NCBI RefSeq assembly: GCF_027924405.1
Contig: NZ_AP026978.1
Coordinates: 1,116,001 to 1,180,000, forward strand
From: Nocardia sputorum
GTDB lineage: Bacteria > Actinomycetota > Actinomycetes > Mycobacteriales > Mycobacteriaceae
DNA: 64,000 nt
Reading direction: 5' to 3'
The position numbers were made by a program, and so were the translations under genes. The notes beneath the pieces were generated by a model. That model did not search any database. It worked only from the letters and a program-made list of their open reading frames with translations, and was not told the DNA's origin. Of the stretch, positions 35,785 through 45,900 are shown in pieces; positions within the stretch are counted from its first letter, which is position 1; the number at the start of each line of letters is the position of its first letter.

Positions 35785-36546
35785 TTACTCCTCGGGTGCG
35801 CGCTTCGTCACGAAGTCGTAGGCCGCCATGGGACCGAGCAGATTCAGCTCCACGCGCCCGTCCCAGTCCTCGCCGAGCCGGCGCAACGTGTCCTCCAGCT
35901 CGTTCTGCCGAGCCAGCTCGACCAGCACCGCGACGTGGACGGCGTCCTCCTCGTCGGTAGGGTCGCGCTGGTTGACGAGCGGGTCCAACGCTTCGAGTTC
36001 GGTGACCACCCGGCGGGTGTCCTCGGCTCGTTTGGCCTCGATGGCCTGATTGATCAGCTCGCCCAGCGCGATCCGCTCGTTGCGGGTGGCGTCCTCCGGT
36101 TTGTCGCGGATCGCGTCGCGCAGCCGGGCGGCCTCGGCGTTCTCGTCGAGGAGTTCGCGCAGGATGGCGTCCTCGACGTAGCGTCCCCTGATCACGAACT
36201 GCGCGCGGCCTTCGAGTTGCTCCAGCGCGGAGCGGAACTCGTCTTCGTTGGCCCCGAGCAATTCGTTCTCCACCGCCTCCGCGTCGGTCATGACCGCGCC
36301 GAACCGCAGCGGCAGCACCGGGGCGACGGCGGCGGACCCGTCCAGCAACTCGGCGTGGGCGGTGAGGTCGTCGGGCGTACCCAGCGGCCGATCCGACGCG
36401 AGCGTGCTGACCAGCGCGGCGATCTCGCCGTGCCGCACCACCGACACCTCACCCGGAGGGTCGCCGACACCGCTGGCGTGCGGCTCGGGCTCCACGTCGG
36501 CGGGCACAATGCCGTACACATATACGGCGGCTTGACCGGTGGTCAT
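35785..36546 (-). CDS. gvpF: Gas vesicle protein GvpF (GvpL/F family)
   Basis: The 253-residue protein has the GvpL/F pattern: AVYVYGIVPADVE at the start, VRHGEIAALVSTLASDRPLG, APVLPLRFGAVM, a long charged helical middle, and VELNLLGPMAAYDFV near the end. GvpF contacts GvpA at the growing vesicle. Its ATG overlaps the gvpA stop by one base. Confidence 0.93.
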   Translation of the reverse strand: MTTGQAAVYVYGIVPADVEPEPHASGVGDPPGEVSVVRHGEIAALVSTLASDRPLGTPDDLTAHAELLDGSAAVAPVLPLRFGAVMTDAEAVENELLGANEDEFRSALEQLEGRAQFVIRGRYVEDAILRELLDENAEAARLRDAIRDKPEDATRNERIALGELINQAIEAKRAEDTRRVVTELEALDPLVNQRDPTDEEDAVHVAVLVELARQNELEDTLRRLGEDWDGRVELNLLGPMAAYDFVTKRAPEE

Positions 36547-36953
36547 CAGCCCTCCCTACGTTTGGGCCTGTTCGCCGTCTGGCGCTTGTCCTGCACGTCG
36601 CCGAGAAAGTCCATGACCTTCTCGCCCGCCGCCTCCAGCGCGCCTTGCGTCTTGTGCTTCGCCAAGCCCTGGGTGCCCTCGCCGACGAGGTCGGTCAGCC
36701 CCTTCGGCTGGGTGGAGATCTCCAGCCGGTTGACGGCTTCGGCGAAACGCAAATAGGTGTCCACACTGGCCACCACGACGCGGGCGTCGATGGTCACCAG
36801 TTCGATGCCGACCAGTGACACGCGCGCGAACGCGTCGATGACCAGGCCTTTGTCCAGAATCGTGTCGATCACGTCGGCCAGGCTGGAGGAATTCGGGCGC
36901 GCCATCGTGCCCGCTCCGCCACCGCCGCCGCCTCCTGCGGGTTCGATGGTCAT
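36546..36953 (-). CDS. gvpA: Major gas vesicle structural protein GvpA
   Basis: The 135-residue protein has the actinomycete GvpA core: [40 protein letters not shown] and [16 protein letters not shown] run of seven Gly near residue 10 precedes the core. A C-terminal extension of about 45 residues ([20 protein letters not shown] onward) is typical of actinomycete GvpA and longer than in cyanobacteria. It polymerises into the hollow protein shell that gives buoyancy. Its ATG overlaps the SRPBCC gene stop. Confidence 0.92.
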   Translation of the reverse strand: MTIEPAGGGGGGGAGTMARPNSSSLADVIDTILDKGLVIDAFARVSLVGIELVTIDARVVVASVDTYLRFAEAVNRLEISTQPKGLTDLVGEGTQGLAKHKTQGALEAAGEKVMDFLGDVQDKRQTANRPKRREG

Positions 36954-38131
36954 GCGTGTGCTCCTCGCTTCTCAGGCGACCGGCGGGTCGCCGTGCGACG
37001 GCGGCGGGCGGCCGGTCGCCGGCGAGGACGTCGATCCTCGTCTCGCTCGTCCGTCTCTTGCTCGTCGGTTTCGTCTTCTTCCTCGTCCGGCTCCTGGTCG
37101 TCCGGCTCTCGTTCCTCTGCGTCCGCGTGGTCTTCTTCGCTGTTCTCCTCTTCTTCGCGACGAGCGGTCTCGTCGTCCTTGACAACCTTGCTGTCGTGGA
37201 TTTCGCCGTGCCAGCCGACGATGTCGTCGGGATGCAACACGGCCTCGGTCATGACGTGCCGCTGGAAGTGCTTCAGTTCCAGGCGGCAGCGCCGACCGGC
37301 CGCGCGCCACATATTGGCGGTCTTCTCGAAGAAGCCCTTGGGGTGGTACTCCAGCACAACGAGAATGCGGGTGTAGCCCGGTGAGAGTTCGTGGAAGGTC
37401 ACCGCGCCGTCGATGTAGCCCTTGTGGCCTTTGGAACGCCAGACGATCCGCTCGAACGGCACCTGCTCGAGAATCGTGGACTCCCAGGTGCGCCGGGACC
37501 AGAACACTTTGCCGGTCCAGCTGAGTTTTTCGTCGGCGACCTGTTCGACCTGCTCGAGCTTCTTGGTGAACTTCGGGAAATCCGCGAACTGGGTCCACTG
37601 GTCGTAAGCCAGGTCGACCGGAACGCCCACGTCGACGTGCTCGACGATATTGGTCAGCTTGATCTTCTTGCCGCCGCCCTTGCCCTTGCCGCCGGTGAGC
37701 GATTCCTTCACCGTCTCGAACTGGTCGCGCAGTGTGGCGCCGATCTTGGTCTTGCCCATGCTCATGGCCGCGCTGAACGGCGACGCGCCACCGGCGAGCT
37801 TCTCCACGCCGGTCAGCGCCGACAGCAGATTCCCGCGATTACCAGCGGCGTAGTCGTTCAACCGGTCCGCGGTCTTCGACACCTGGTTGGTCAACCCGGC
37901 CACCGCGCGTTCGGCGAGCGCTCCCGTGAGGGTCTGCACCGACTGCTGCAAGATGCCGGTCGGCGTGGGCGGTGGCGCCTTCTTCTTGGCGGACGATCCC
38001 GCCTTCGTGGCGGACGATCCGGCCTTTCTGGCGGAGGATCCCGCCCCCGTCGCGGCTTTGGTGGCCCGGCCCGCTGTATCGGCGGCCACCTTGCCGACTC
38101 CTGCGGTCGCGTCGCGCAATATCTTCGCCAT
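36950..38131 (-). CDS. Gas-vesicle-cluster SRPBCC protein (GvpZ-like)
   Basis: The 393-residue protein has an Ala/Lys-rich N-terminus with a repeated SSA(R/T)KAG unit, a helical region at about 60-150, and an SRPBCC (START-like) domain at about 155-310 ([40 protein letters not shown]). The C-terminal 80 residues alternate long acidic runs with Arg clusters. SRPBCC proteins occur at this place in actinomycete gas-vesicle operons (called GvpZ in Streptomyces, from memory). Its function is unknown; binding vesicle or a hydrophobic ligand is possible. Confidence 0.82.
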   Translation of the reverse strand: MAKILRDATAGVGKVAADTAGRATKAATGAGSSARKAGSSATKAGSSAKKKAPPPTPTGILQQSVQTLTGALAERAVAGLTNQVSKTADRLNDYAAGNRGNLLSALTGVEKLAGGASPFSAAMSMGKTKIGATLRDQFETVKESLTGGKGKGGGKKIKLTNIVEHVDVGVPVDLAYDQWTQFADFPKFTKKLEQVEQVADEKLSWTGKVFWSRRTWESTILEQVPFERIVWRSKGHKGYIDGAVTFHELSPGYTRILVVLEYHPKGFFEKTANMWRAAGRRCRLELKHFQRHVMTEAVLHPDDIVGWHGEIHDSKVVKDDETARREEEENSEEDHADAEEREPDDQEPDEEEDETDEQETDERDEDRRPRRRPAARRRRTATRRSPEKRGAHA

Positions 38132-38137
38132 CGCCGG

Positions 38138-38914
38138 TCACCTCCTCGTCCGACGCACCGGCGCTTGACCGGCCTCGGCGCGACTACGGCGGCCACCGGT
38201 CCCGGACGGCTTGCGATCCGCGGAGTCGGACGAACGGTCGGCGGAGCGCGAGCTCGCCGCGCGCCTGGCAGCCGTGCTCGACCGGCGAGTGCGCGTCCGC
38301 GCGGCGGGACGCTCGGTGTCGTCCTCCGCCGCACCCTGGTCGGCGTCTTCCTCGTCGTCGGGCATCTGATCTTCGTCCTCGTACTCGTCTTCGAGCTCGT
38401 TGTCGGGCGTTCGCTCCTCGGCTTCGTCCTCGGGCCCTTGGTCCTCGTCTTCGGCTTCGTCCTCGGGCGCCTGGTCCTCGTCTTCGTACTCGTCCTCGGG
38501 CGCTTGATCCTCGTCCTCGTCCTCCGGCGCCTCCTCGTCGTACTCGGAGGACTCGTCTTCGTACTCGTCCTCATCCGAATCCGTCGCCCGCGCGCCCCGC
38601 CGGCCCTGGTCGGTCAAGGCCGTCGCACCCTGCTGCAACCGGTCGCTGAGCGCGTCGATGCGGTTGCTGGCCGCGGTGACCGCGGCCGAGCGCACCGCGC
38701 CGACCAGCTCGTCGCGCACGGTGTCGGTGATCCGGGTCAACTCCGGTGTCGATCTGAGCAGCTCCGTCCCGCGCTCCAGCAGGCCCCCGGGCGCTCCGGC
38801 GGATCGCCTGGCCATCGCGGCGCCCGCCAGCGACATCGCGAAGCGCATCTTGCGCGTGCGGCCCAGGAAGTATCCGATGCCCACCCCTAACGCAATTCTT
38901 CCTCCACCTTTCAT
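38138..38914 (-). CDS. Acidic YtxH/GvpT-like protein, first gene of gvp operon
   Basis: The 258-residue protein opens with a hydrophobic Gly-rich segment (IALGVGIGYFLGRTRKMRF) that could sit in or on a membrane or vesicle, then a helical part, then about 80 acidic residues with three perfect-to-near 11-residue repeats (EDEDQAPEDEY, EDEDQAPEDEA, EDEDQGPEDEA), and a basic Arg/Ser tail. Similar proteins start gas-vesicle operons in other actinomycetes. I cannot assign a function. It lies 6 bp before the SRPBCC gene. Confidence 0.72.
   Translation of the reverse strand: MKGGGRIALGVGIGYFLGRTRKMRFAMSLAGAAMARRSAGAPGGLLERGTELLRSTPELTRITDTVRDELVGAVRSAAVTAASNRIDALSDRLQQGATALTDQGRRGARATDSDEDEYEDESSEYDEEAPEDEDEDQAPEDEYEDEDQAPEDEAEDEDQGPEDEAEERTPDNELEDEYEDEDQMPDDEEDADQGAAEDDTERPAARTRTRRSSTAARRAASSRSADRSSDSADRKPSGTGGRRSRAEAGQAPVRRTRR
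38420..38518 (-). repeat. Three tandem 33-bp coding repeats
   Basis: Units at 38420-38452, 38453-38485 and 38486-38518 encode EDEDQ(A/G)PEDE(A/Y) in the acidic protein at the head of the gvp operon. The DNA copies differ at only a few positions, so copy number may vary between strains. Confidence 0.8.
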
Positions 38915-38993
38915 TGCTCACTCCTTGCTCGCCTCGACGGCAACCCCACCGGCGGAGCCGGGGCGCCGAGACTTGACGTCCTCAGAAGTGGGG

Positions 38994-39017
38994 TAGACCA
39001 CATCGCAGTGGCCAAAC
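38994..39017 (-). promoter_or_regulatory. Candidate SigF/SigB-like promoter of gvp operon
   Basis: Read on the minus strand, GTTT and GGTCTA are separated by 14 bases, about 80 bases upstream of the first gvp gene. This partly fits the actinobacterial stress-sigma consensus GTTT-N14-18-GGGTAT. The rest of the 320-bp gap (38915-39234) shows no gene; it must also hold the promoter of the VOC gene. Confidence 0.25.
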
Positions 39018-39234
39018 ATCAGCGTATTCCTGGTTAACGAATGGGTCGATGGGTTCTGCCTGCGAGAAGACCTGAAAGACCGGGCGGTCGGAACGCTCCC
39101 AGCGATCACCTGGCCCGTAGGAGTCGGCGCAGCGGGAAAAAAATCTCGGGAAACTTCGCCAACTACGTCGAAGACGAACCGCCGGCTCCGACCAGTAGGT
39201 GACAGCAGGTCACACCACAGCAGAGGAGCACATC

Positions 39235-39690
39235 ATGTCCGTCAACACCTTCTTCTGGTTCGACAACGCCGCCGAGGAAGCCGCCGCGTTCTACGCCTCG
39301 GTGATCCCGAACTCGCGAGTGGTCGAGGTCTCCCGCAACTCCGACGGCTCGGCGTTCATCGTGGCCCTGGACTTGGACGGTCATGCGGTCACGCTGATGA
39401 ACGGCGGCCCGGACCATCCGCTCACCGATGCCGCGTCGCTGCAGGTGATCGTGGACGGTCAGGACGAGGTCGACCGCCTGTGGGAGGCCCTCACCGCGAA
39501 CGGCGGCGAGCCCGGGCCGTGCGGCTGGCTGAAAGACCGTTACGGCTTGTCCTGGCAGGTGGTGCCTTCGGCGCTGCCGAAACTGATGAGCGGTGACGAT
39601 CCCGCCAAGACCATCGCCGTCGGCACCGCTTTGCGGTCGATGTCGAAGCTCGATCTCGCGGTTCTCCAGGACGCCTACGACAACGCCTGA
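39235..39690 (+). CDS. VOC superfamily protein, PhnB/3-demethylubiquinone-like
   Basis: The 151-residue protein has a PhnB-type glyoxalase-fold domain: NTFFWFDNAAEEAAAFYASV, GHAVTLMNGGPDHPLTDA and WGLKDRYGLSW-like sequence (GWLKDRYGLSWQVVPSALPK). Such proteins bind metal or small molecules; the substrate is unknown. GAGGAG precedes ATG 39235 by six bases. It is divergent to the gvp operon and convergent to narI. Confidence 0.88.
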   Translation: MSVNTFFWFDNAAEEAAAFYASVIPNSRVVEVSRNSDGSAFIVALDLDGHAVTLMNGGPDHPLTDAASLQVIVDGQDEVDRLWEALTANGGEPGPCGWLKDRYGLSWQVVPSALPKLMSGDDPAKTIAVGTALRSMSKLDLAVLQDAYDNA

Positions 39691-39715
39691 TCGGTCCGGC
39701 ACCGTGAGCGCCGAA

Positions 39716-39749
39716 GAGCCCGCTCGGACGCCGTTGTCCGGGCGAGCTC
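39716..39749. terminator. Bidirectional stem-loop terminator
   Basis: A 14-bp stem (39716-39729 with 39736-39749, one mismatch and one G-T pair) surrounds the loop GCCGTT. It lies between the convergent VOC and narI genes and can end both transcripts. Confidence 0.6.
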
Positions 39750-39765
39750 TCGCGCGACGGCGTCG

Positions 39766-40524
39766 TCAGCGCCAGCGTTCGGGTGTCACGGGCGCGTCCC
39801 ACGCACGGGCGTAACGGCGTTTGTCGGCAGCGTTGTACTCCTTGCTGCGGTAGACCACGTACGGCCGCACCAGATAGCCGATCGGGGCGCTGAACATGTG
39901 CACCAGCCGGGTGTAGGGCCACAGGCCGATCAACGCGAGCACGACCAGCCCGTGCAGTTGGAACGTCCACGGGGTATCCACCATGAGCTCGGGCCGGGGC
40001 GCGAGGGTGAACAGACTGCGGAACCACGGCGAGACCGTCTCGCGGTAGTTGTAGGTGCCCCACAGCAGGTTGCTGCCCCAGGTGTTGAGCAGGCCGGTGA
40101 CCAGCGCGGCGGCCAGCAGCACGTACATCAGCTTGTCGTTGCCGGTCGTCGCCTTGCGGACGGCGGGGACGGTGAAACGACGGTAGAGCAGGATGCCGAC
40201 GCCGGCCAGCACGGCGAGGCCGGCCACCGACCCGGCCGAAACGGCGATCACGTGGTAGACGTGCTCGGAGATGCCGACCGCGGAGGTCCACGACTCCGGG
40301 ATCAGGACGCCGAGCACGTGACCGCCGAACACCCCCAGCATGCCGAAGTGGAACAGCGGGCTGCCCAGCCGCAGCAGACGGCTCTCGTAGATCTGCGAGG
40401 AACGGGTCGTCCAGCCGAACTGGTCGTTGCGGTAGCGCCACAGGTGCCCGAGCACGAAGGACGTGAACGCGACGTACGGCAGGATCAGCCACAGCGAGGT
40501 GGGCAGATGCGGCGTTGCGTTCAT
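39766..40524 (-). CDS. narI: Respiratory nitrate reductase gamma subunit NarI
   Basis: The 252-residue protein has five membrane helices with the His residues that hold two b hemes (LGHLWRYRNDQF, GMLGVFGGHVLGVLIP, HVYHVIAV, FQLHGLVVL). It takes electrons from menaquinol and passes them to NarH. The C-terminus carries a YRSKEYNAA-type tail. ATG 40524 overlaps the narJ stop (ATGA). It is the last gene of narGHJI. Confidence 0.95.
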   Translation of the reverse strand: MNATPHLPTSLWLILPYVAFTSFVLGHLWRYRNDQFGWTTRSSQIYESRLLRLGSPLFHFGMLGVFGGHVLGVLIPESWTSAVGISEHVYHVIAVSAGSVAGLAVLAGVGILLYRRFTVPAVRKATTGNDKLMYVLLAAALVTGLLNTWGSNLLWGTYNYRETVSPWFRSLFTLAPRPELMVDTPWTFQLHGLVVLALIGLWPYTRLVHMFSAPIGYLVRPYVVYRSKEYNAADKRRYARAWDAPVTPERWR

Positions 40525-41201
40525 CGTCGGCCTTCCGATCCGTCGAACAGGGAGGGGTCCATCGCGAAGGGTTCCAGCCCGACTTCCTCCTCGGGCGGGC
40601 CCTGCGCGGCGAGTTCGGCGATGCGCCTGCGGTCCGCGGTGGTCGGCGGCGGCAGGGTCGCCCCGACCGCCGCGAGCACTCCGGCGTAGGGCGAGCCGTT
40701 GTCCGACAAGGAAAGACGCAGCAGTTCCAGCACCGGCACATGCTCCCCGAGTAGCCGTTCGCCGCCGATCGGATCCACGGTGGCGGCGAACTCCAGCAGC
40801 ACCGGCAGATGGTCGGGCAGTTCCTCGTCGCCTAGTTCGACGCCGGCGTGCCGGTAGGCGTGCTTGAACCGCAGCAACGCCATCCCGCGCTTGCGAGTGT
40901 CGCCGTAGGCGTAGAAGGTCAGGTGCAGGCTGGCGCGGCGGCGCATGTCGAAGGTCGCGACGTAGTCCGCGGCGAGCTCCAGCGGCGGGGTCGTCCGCAG
41001 GTGATCGAGACATCCGCTCAGGTGGGCGCGCACCTCATCCGGCAACACGGCCGCGGCCGTGGTCAATTGGTCGATCATGGCCAGCGTCTGCTCGGTCGGG
41101 TAGTCCAGCAGCAGCGCGGCGATCCGCCAGACCAATTGGCGGTCGCGTTGTGCGAGCTCCACCGCCGGTTCCGGGCGGCGGCGCAGTTTCAGCAGGCTCA
41201 T
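40521..41201 (-). CDS. narJ: Nitrate reductase molybdenum chaperone NarJ
   Basis: The 226-residue protein matches NarJ: LVWRIAALLLDYPTEQTLAM, AADYVATFDMRRRASLHLTF and GDTRKRGMALLRFKHAYRHA. NarJ holds apo-NarG so that the molybdenum cofactor can be inserted. ATG 41201 overlaps the narH stop (ATGA). The C-terminus is acidic and extended. Confidence 0.95.
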   Translation of the reverse strand: MSLLKLRRRPEPAVELAQRDRQLVWRIAALLLDYPTEQTLAMIDQLTTAAAVLPDEVRAHLSGCLDHLRTTPPLELAADYVATFDMRRRASLHLTFYAYGDTRKRGMALLRFKHAYRHAGVELGDEELPDHLPVLLEFAATVDPIGGERLLGEHVPVLELLRLSLSDNGSPYAGVLAAVGATLPPPTTADRRRIAELAAQGPPEEEVGLEPFAMDPSLFDGSEGRR

Positions 41202-42958
41202 CGCCCTGCTCCGGTCCGAGCGGCCGGGTCTTCGGTCACGGCCGCGTTGCCGTTGCCGTCGGCCGTACCGTTCGTACGCCCGTTCGCGCCGCTGTTCTCG
41301 TGCCCGTCGGCCGTGCCGTTCGCATGGCCGTTGGTAGCGCTCTTGCCGTTGCCGTTCGCCGCGGCACCGGCAGGCACCAAGCCCTGGGTGCTCTTGCCGT
41401 CCCAGTTCAGCAGATTGATGCGAGACGACTTCTCCTGCGGCGCTGCCCCATTGCTGTCGGTGAGGTGGAACTTCTCCACCATCTGGTCGAACGCCGTCAT
41501 ACCCGGTCCGCCGTCGGTGTCCAGGCTGCATCCGGTGGCCAGCGAGTCCAGTTCGTGCGCACGGGCTCCCGCGCCGGTCGGGATGACGTAGCGGTGCTCG
41601 TATTTGGCGATGGCCAGCAGCCGGTACATCGCCTCGATCTCCTCCGGCTCCAGCCGCACCGACGGCGCGATCGTGGGATCGGGCTCCTCACCGAGGTTCA
41701 CCGACCGCATGAACGAGCGCATCGCCGCCAGACGCTGCAACGCCGCGCGCACCGGCCCCACATCGCCCGCGGTGAACAGCTCGGCCAGGTACTCCACCGG
41801 AATGCGCAGCGCGTCGATGGCGCCGAACAGGTTGGACACGTTCTCGCCGTCGTGGCCGGTCTCGGTGAGCACATCCACCACCGGCGACAGCGGCGGTACG
41901 TACCAGACCATCGGCATGGTGCGGTACTCCGGATGCAACGGAAGCGCGATCTGATAGTCGACGATCAGCTTGTAGACCGGCGAATCCTGAGCTGCCTGAA
42001 TCCATTCCGGCGAGATCCCGGCACGCTCCGCCTCCGCGACCACCCGGGGGTCGTGCGGGTTGAGGAACACACCGAGCTGGGACGGGTAGAGATCCTTGTC
42101 CTCGGTGACCGACGCGGCCTCCAGCACGGCGTCGGCGTCGTAGAGCATGACGCCGATGTAGCGCAGCCGCCCCACGCAGGTCTCCGAGCACACCGTCGGG
42201 ATGCCGACCTCCACGCGCGGGTAGCAGAAGGTGCACTTCTCCGCTTTGCCCGTCTTGTGGTTGAAGTAGATCTTCTTGTACGGGCAGCCCGATACGCACT
42301 GCCGCCAGCCGCGGCACTTGTCCTGGTCCACCAGCACGATGCCGTCCTCGGCGCGCTTGTAGATCGCGCCGGAGGGGCAGGAAGCAGCGCACGACGGATT
42401 GAGGCAGTGCTCGCAGATGCGCGGCAGGTAGAACATGAAGGTCTCTTCGAACTCCAGTTTCACCTGATCGGACAGCTTCGCCAGCAGCGGGTCCTTGCCG
42501 ACCTGCTCCGGACCCGAACCCAGGTCGTCGTCCCAGTTGGCGCCCCAGGTGACCTTCGTGTCCTCGCCGGTGATCAGCGATTTGGGCCGTGCGACCGGCG
42601 TCGTGTCGACCGGCGGTGAGGACAGCAGGTTGTCGTAGTCGTAGCTCCACGGCTCGTAGTAGTCCTCGACCGTGGGCAGATCCGGATTCGCGAAGATGTT
42701 CAGCAGCCGCTTCAACCGGGACCCGGACTCGAGGGTGAGCTTGCCGCGCTTGTTCAGCGTCCAGCCGCCCTTCCACTTCTCCTGATCCTGGTACTGGCGC
42801 GGATAGCCCTGTCCCGGACGGGTTTCCACGTTGTTGAACCAGACGTATTCGGTGCCGCCGCGGTTGGTCCACGCCTGCTTGCAGGTGACCGAACAGGTGT
42901 GGCAGCCGATGCACTTGTCCAGGTTCATCACCATGGCCAGCTGTGCCATGACGCGCAT
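41198..42958 (-). CDS. narH: Respiratory nitrate reductase beta subunit NarH
   Basis: The 586-residue protein carries four Fe-S clusters: C16-x2-C-x2-C-x3-C (CIGCHTCSVTCKQAW), the middle CEHCLNPSCAASCP group, and CRGWRQCVSGCPYKKIYF with Trp in the place that makes a [3Fe-4S] cluster, then CTFC. It passes electrons from NarI to NarG. The last 70 residues are unusual: Asn-Gly-rich repeats (NGHANGTADGHENSGANGR) that look like a disordered tail. The gene starts 2 bp after narG. Confidence 0.96.
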   Translation of the reverse strand: MRVMAQLAMVMNLDKCIGCHTCSVTCKQAWTNRGGTEYVWFNNVETRPGQGYPRQYQDQEKWKGGWTLNKRGKLTLESGSRLKRLLNIFANPDLPTVEDYYEPWSYDYDNLLSSPPVDTTPVARPKSLITGEDTKVTWGANWDDDLGSGPEQVGKDPLLAKLSDQVKLEFEETFMFYLPRICEHCLNPSCAASCPSGAIYKRAEDGIVLVDQDKCRGWRQCVSGCPYKKIYFNHKTGKAEKCTFCYPRVEVGIPTVCSETCVGRLRYIGVMLYDADAVLEAASVTEDKDLYPSQLGVFLNPHDPRVVAEAERAGISPEWIQAAQDSPVYKLIVDYQIALPLHPEYRTMPMVWYVPPLSPVVDVLTETGHDGENVSNLFGAIDALRIPVEYLAELFTAGDVGPVRAALQRLAAMRSFMRSVNLGEEPDPTIAPSVRLEPEEIEAMYRLLAIAKYEHRYVIPTGAGARAHELDSLATGCSLDTDGGPGMTAFDQMVEKFHLTDSNGAAPQEKSSRINLLNWDGKSTQGLVPAGAAANGNGKSATNGHANGTADGHENSGANGRTNGTADGNGNAAVTEDPAARTGAGR

Positions 42959-42959
42959 G

Positions 42960-45900
42960 TCAGTACTCCACTTCCTGCGACCGTTTGCGGATCGTCGTGA
43001 CTTCGTCGCGCTGGTTTCCGGTGGGGCCGTGGTAGTTCAGCGCGAAGGACTGCTGCGCGTAGCCGCCGATGAGATGCGAGGGCTTGATCATGATGCGGGT
43101 GAGCGCGTTGTGGATGCCGCCGCGCTTGCCCCGGCCTTTGGTGTCCTCGCCGAGACCCTCGATGCGCGGCACGTCGACCGCGCGGTCCTGGGCGTGGTAC
43201 ATGAAGACCGTGCCCTCCGGCATCCGGTGGCTGACGATGGCGCGCGCCACCACGATGCCGTTGCGGTTGATCGCCTCGATCCAGTCGTTGTCGGCCACCC
43301 CGATCTTCGCCGCGTCGCGATCGGACATCCAGATCGTCTGCCCGCCGCGCGAGAGCGTCAGCATGTGCAGGTTGTCCTGGTAGGCGGAGTGGATCGACCA
43401 CTTCGAGTGCGGGGTCAGGTACCGCACGGTGACGCCCTTGTCGCCGACCTCGCCGATCGTGGGCTCACGGAACAGCGCGGTCATGTCCAGCGGCGGACGG
43501 AAGATCGGCAGCTGCTCACCGAGCTCGATCATCCAGTCGTGATCGAGGTAGAAGTGCTGCCGCCCGGTCAGCGTGTGCCATGGCTTGAGCCGCTCGGTGT
43601 TGATGGTGAACGGCGAGTACCTGCGGCCGCCGGTCTCGCTGCCCGACCACTCCGGCGAGGTGATCACCGGCACCGGACGGGCCTGGGTGTCGGCGAAGGT
43701 GATCCGTTTGCCCTCGTGCTCGGCGGCCAGGTCGGCCAGCTGGGTGCCGGTGCGGCGCTCGAGGGCGTGGAAGCCCTCCACCGCCAGGCGGCCGTTCGTG
43801 GTGCCCGACAGGGCGAGGATCGCCTCGGCCGCGTGCGTGTCCTTGGCCAGCGACGGGCGGCCCTGCGCCACGCCCGACACCACCGTGCCGTTCACCCCGG
43901 CGAGGTATGCGACCTCCTGGTCGGGGTAGGTGGTGACGCCCTTGGTGGTGACGCCGAGCGTGTCGACCAGCGGCCCGAGCGCGGCCATCTTCTCCGCCAG
44001 CTTCGGGTAGTCGCGTTCGACGACCACCAGCTTCGGCATGGTCTTGCCCGGAATCGGTTCGCACTCACCGGCTTTCCAGTCCAGCACGCGCCCGCCCGCC
44101 TGCGCCGTCGCGTCCGGCGAGTCGTGCTGCAACGGCACGGCCACGATGTCCTTGCGCTTGCCCAGGTGCTTCTCGGCCATCCAGGAGAAGCCGCGCGCGA
44201 TCCGGTGGAACGCGTCGAAGTCGGTCTTGGCCTCCCACGGCGGCGAGATGGCCGGGGAGAAGGCGTGCACGAACGGGTGCATGTCGGTGGAGGACAGGTC
44301 GTGCTTCTCGTACCAGGTGGCGGCGGGCAGCACGATATCGGAGAACAGCGTGGTGCTGGTCATCCGGAAGTCCAGCGACAGCAGCAGATCCAGCTTGCCG
44401 GTGGCCGCGGTCTCGCGCCAGTTCAGCTCCTGCGGCCGCACCCCGGTGGCGTCGGTGGTCTGCAGGTTGGAGTCGGCGCCGAGCAGGTGGCGCTGGAAGT
44501 ACTCGTTGCCCTTGCCCGAGGAGCCGAGCAGGTTCGCCCGCCACACGGTCAGGCAGCGCGGGAAGTTCTCCGGCGCGTCCGGGTCCTCGCAGGCGAACTT
44601 CAGATCGCCGGACTTCAGCCCGTCCACCACGTGCTCGGGCGCGGTCTTGCCCGCGGCCTCGGCCTCGTCCACCAGGTCGAGCGGATTGCGGTCGAAGGTG
44701 GGGTAGCTCGGCATCCAGCCCAGGCGGCTGGCCAGCGCGATGTTGTCGGCGGCCGTGCGGCCGGCGAACTTGCCCGCGCCGAGCGGCGAGGCGAACGACT
44801 CCGCGGTGAACGGGTCGTAGCGCCACTGATCGTTGGTCAGGTACCAGAACACCGTGCCCTGCATCTGCCGCGGCGGCCGCTGCCAGTCCAGGCCGAAGGC
44901 CAGGGTGGACCAGCCGGTGACCGGACGGCACTTCTCCTGTCCGACGTAGTGCGCCCAGCCGCCGCCGTTGACGCCCTGGCAGCCGGTCAGCAGGGTCAAG
45001 GTGAAGAACGCGCGGTAGATCTGATCGGAGTGGAACCAGTGATTGGTCCCGGCGCCCATGAGGATCATCGAGCGGCCGCCGGAACGGTCGGCGTTGTCGG
45101 CGAACTCCCGCGCGATGCGCTGGGCCTGCACGGCGGGCACGCCGGTGATGGCCTCCTGCCAGGCCGGGGTGTACGGCTCCGCCGCGTCGTCGTAGCCGCT
45201 GGGCCACGTGCCGGGCAGGCCGTCGCGGCCGACGCCGTACTGCGCCAGCAGCAGATCGAAGACCGTGGTGACGCGCCTGCCCGCGACGGTCGTGGTCGGC
45301 ACGCCACGGGTGAGCACGCCGGGGGTGTCGCTGTCGAAGCGGGGAATCCGTACGGCCGCAGCGTCGTCGGTGCGGCCGTACAGACTCAGGAGGGGATCGA
45401 CGTCCCCGAGATCGAGGTTCCAGCGCCCGGTTCCCGCTTCACCGAACCGATGGCCGAGCGACCCGTTGGGCACCACCGGCTGTGCCTGCGCGTCCAGCAG
45501 GACCGTCTGGAACTCCACGCCCTCACCGGTTCGGCCGAGGTCGGCGGCGGTGAGGAACTTCCCGGGGACGTAGGCCCCGTCGTGCTCGTCCAGCGTGATC
45601 AGGAATGGCAGGTCGGTGAAGCGTTTGATGTAGTCGAGGAAGCGGGGCGTGGTCTTCTCGACGAAGAACTCCTTCAGCACCACGTGGCCCATCGCCATGG
45701 CCAGGGCCGCGTCGGTGCCTGGACGGGCGGGCACCCACTCGTCGGCGAACTTGGTGTTGTCGGCGTAGTCGGGGGAGACCACGACGACCTTCTGGCCCCG
45801 GTAGCGGGCCTCGGTCATGTAGTGCGCGTCCGGCGTCCGGGTGACCGGCACGTTCGAGCCCCACATGATGAGGTACCCGGCGTCGAACCAGTCCGCGGAC

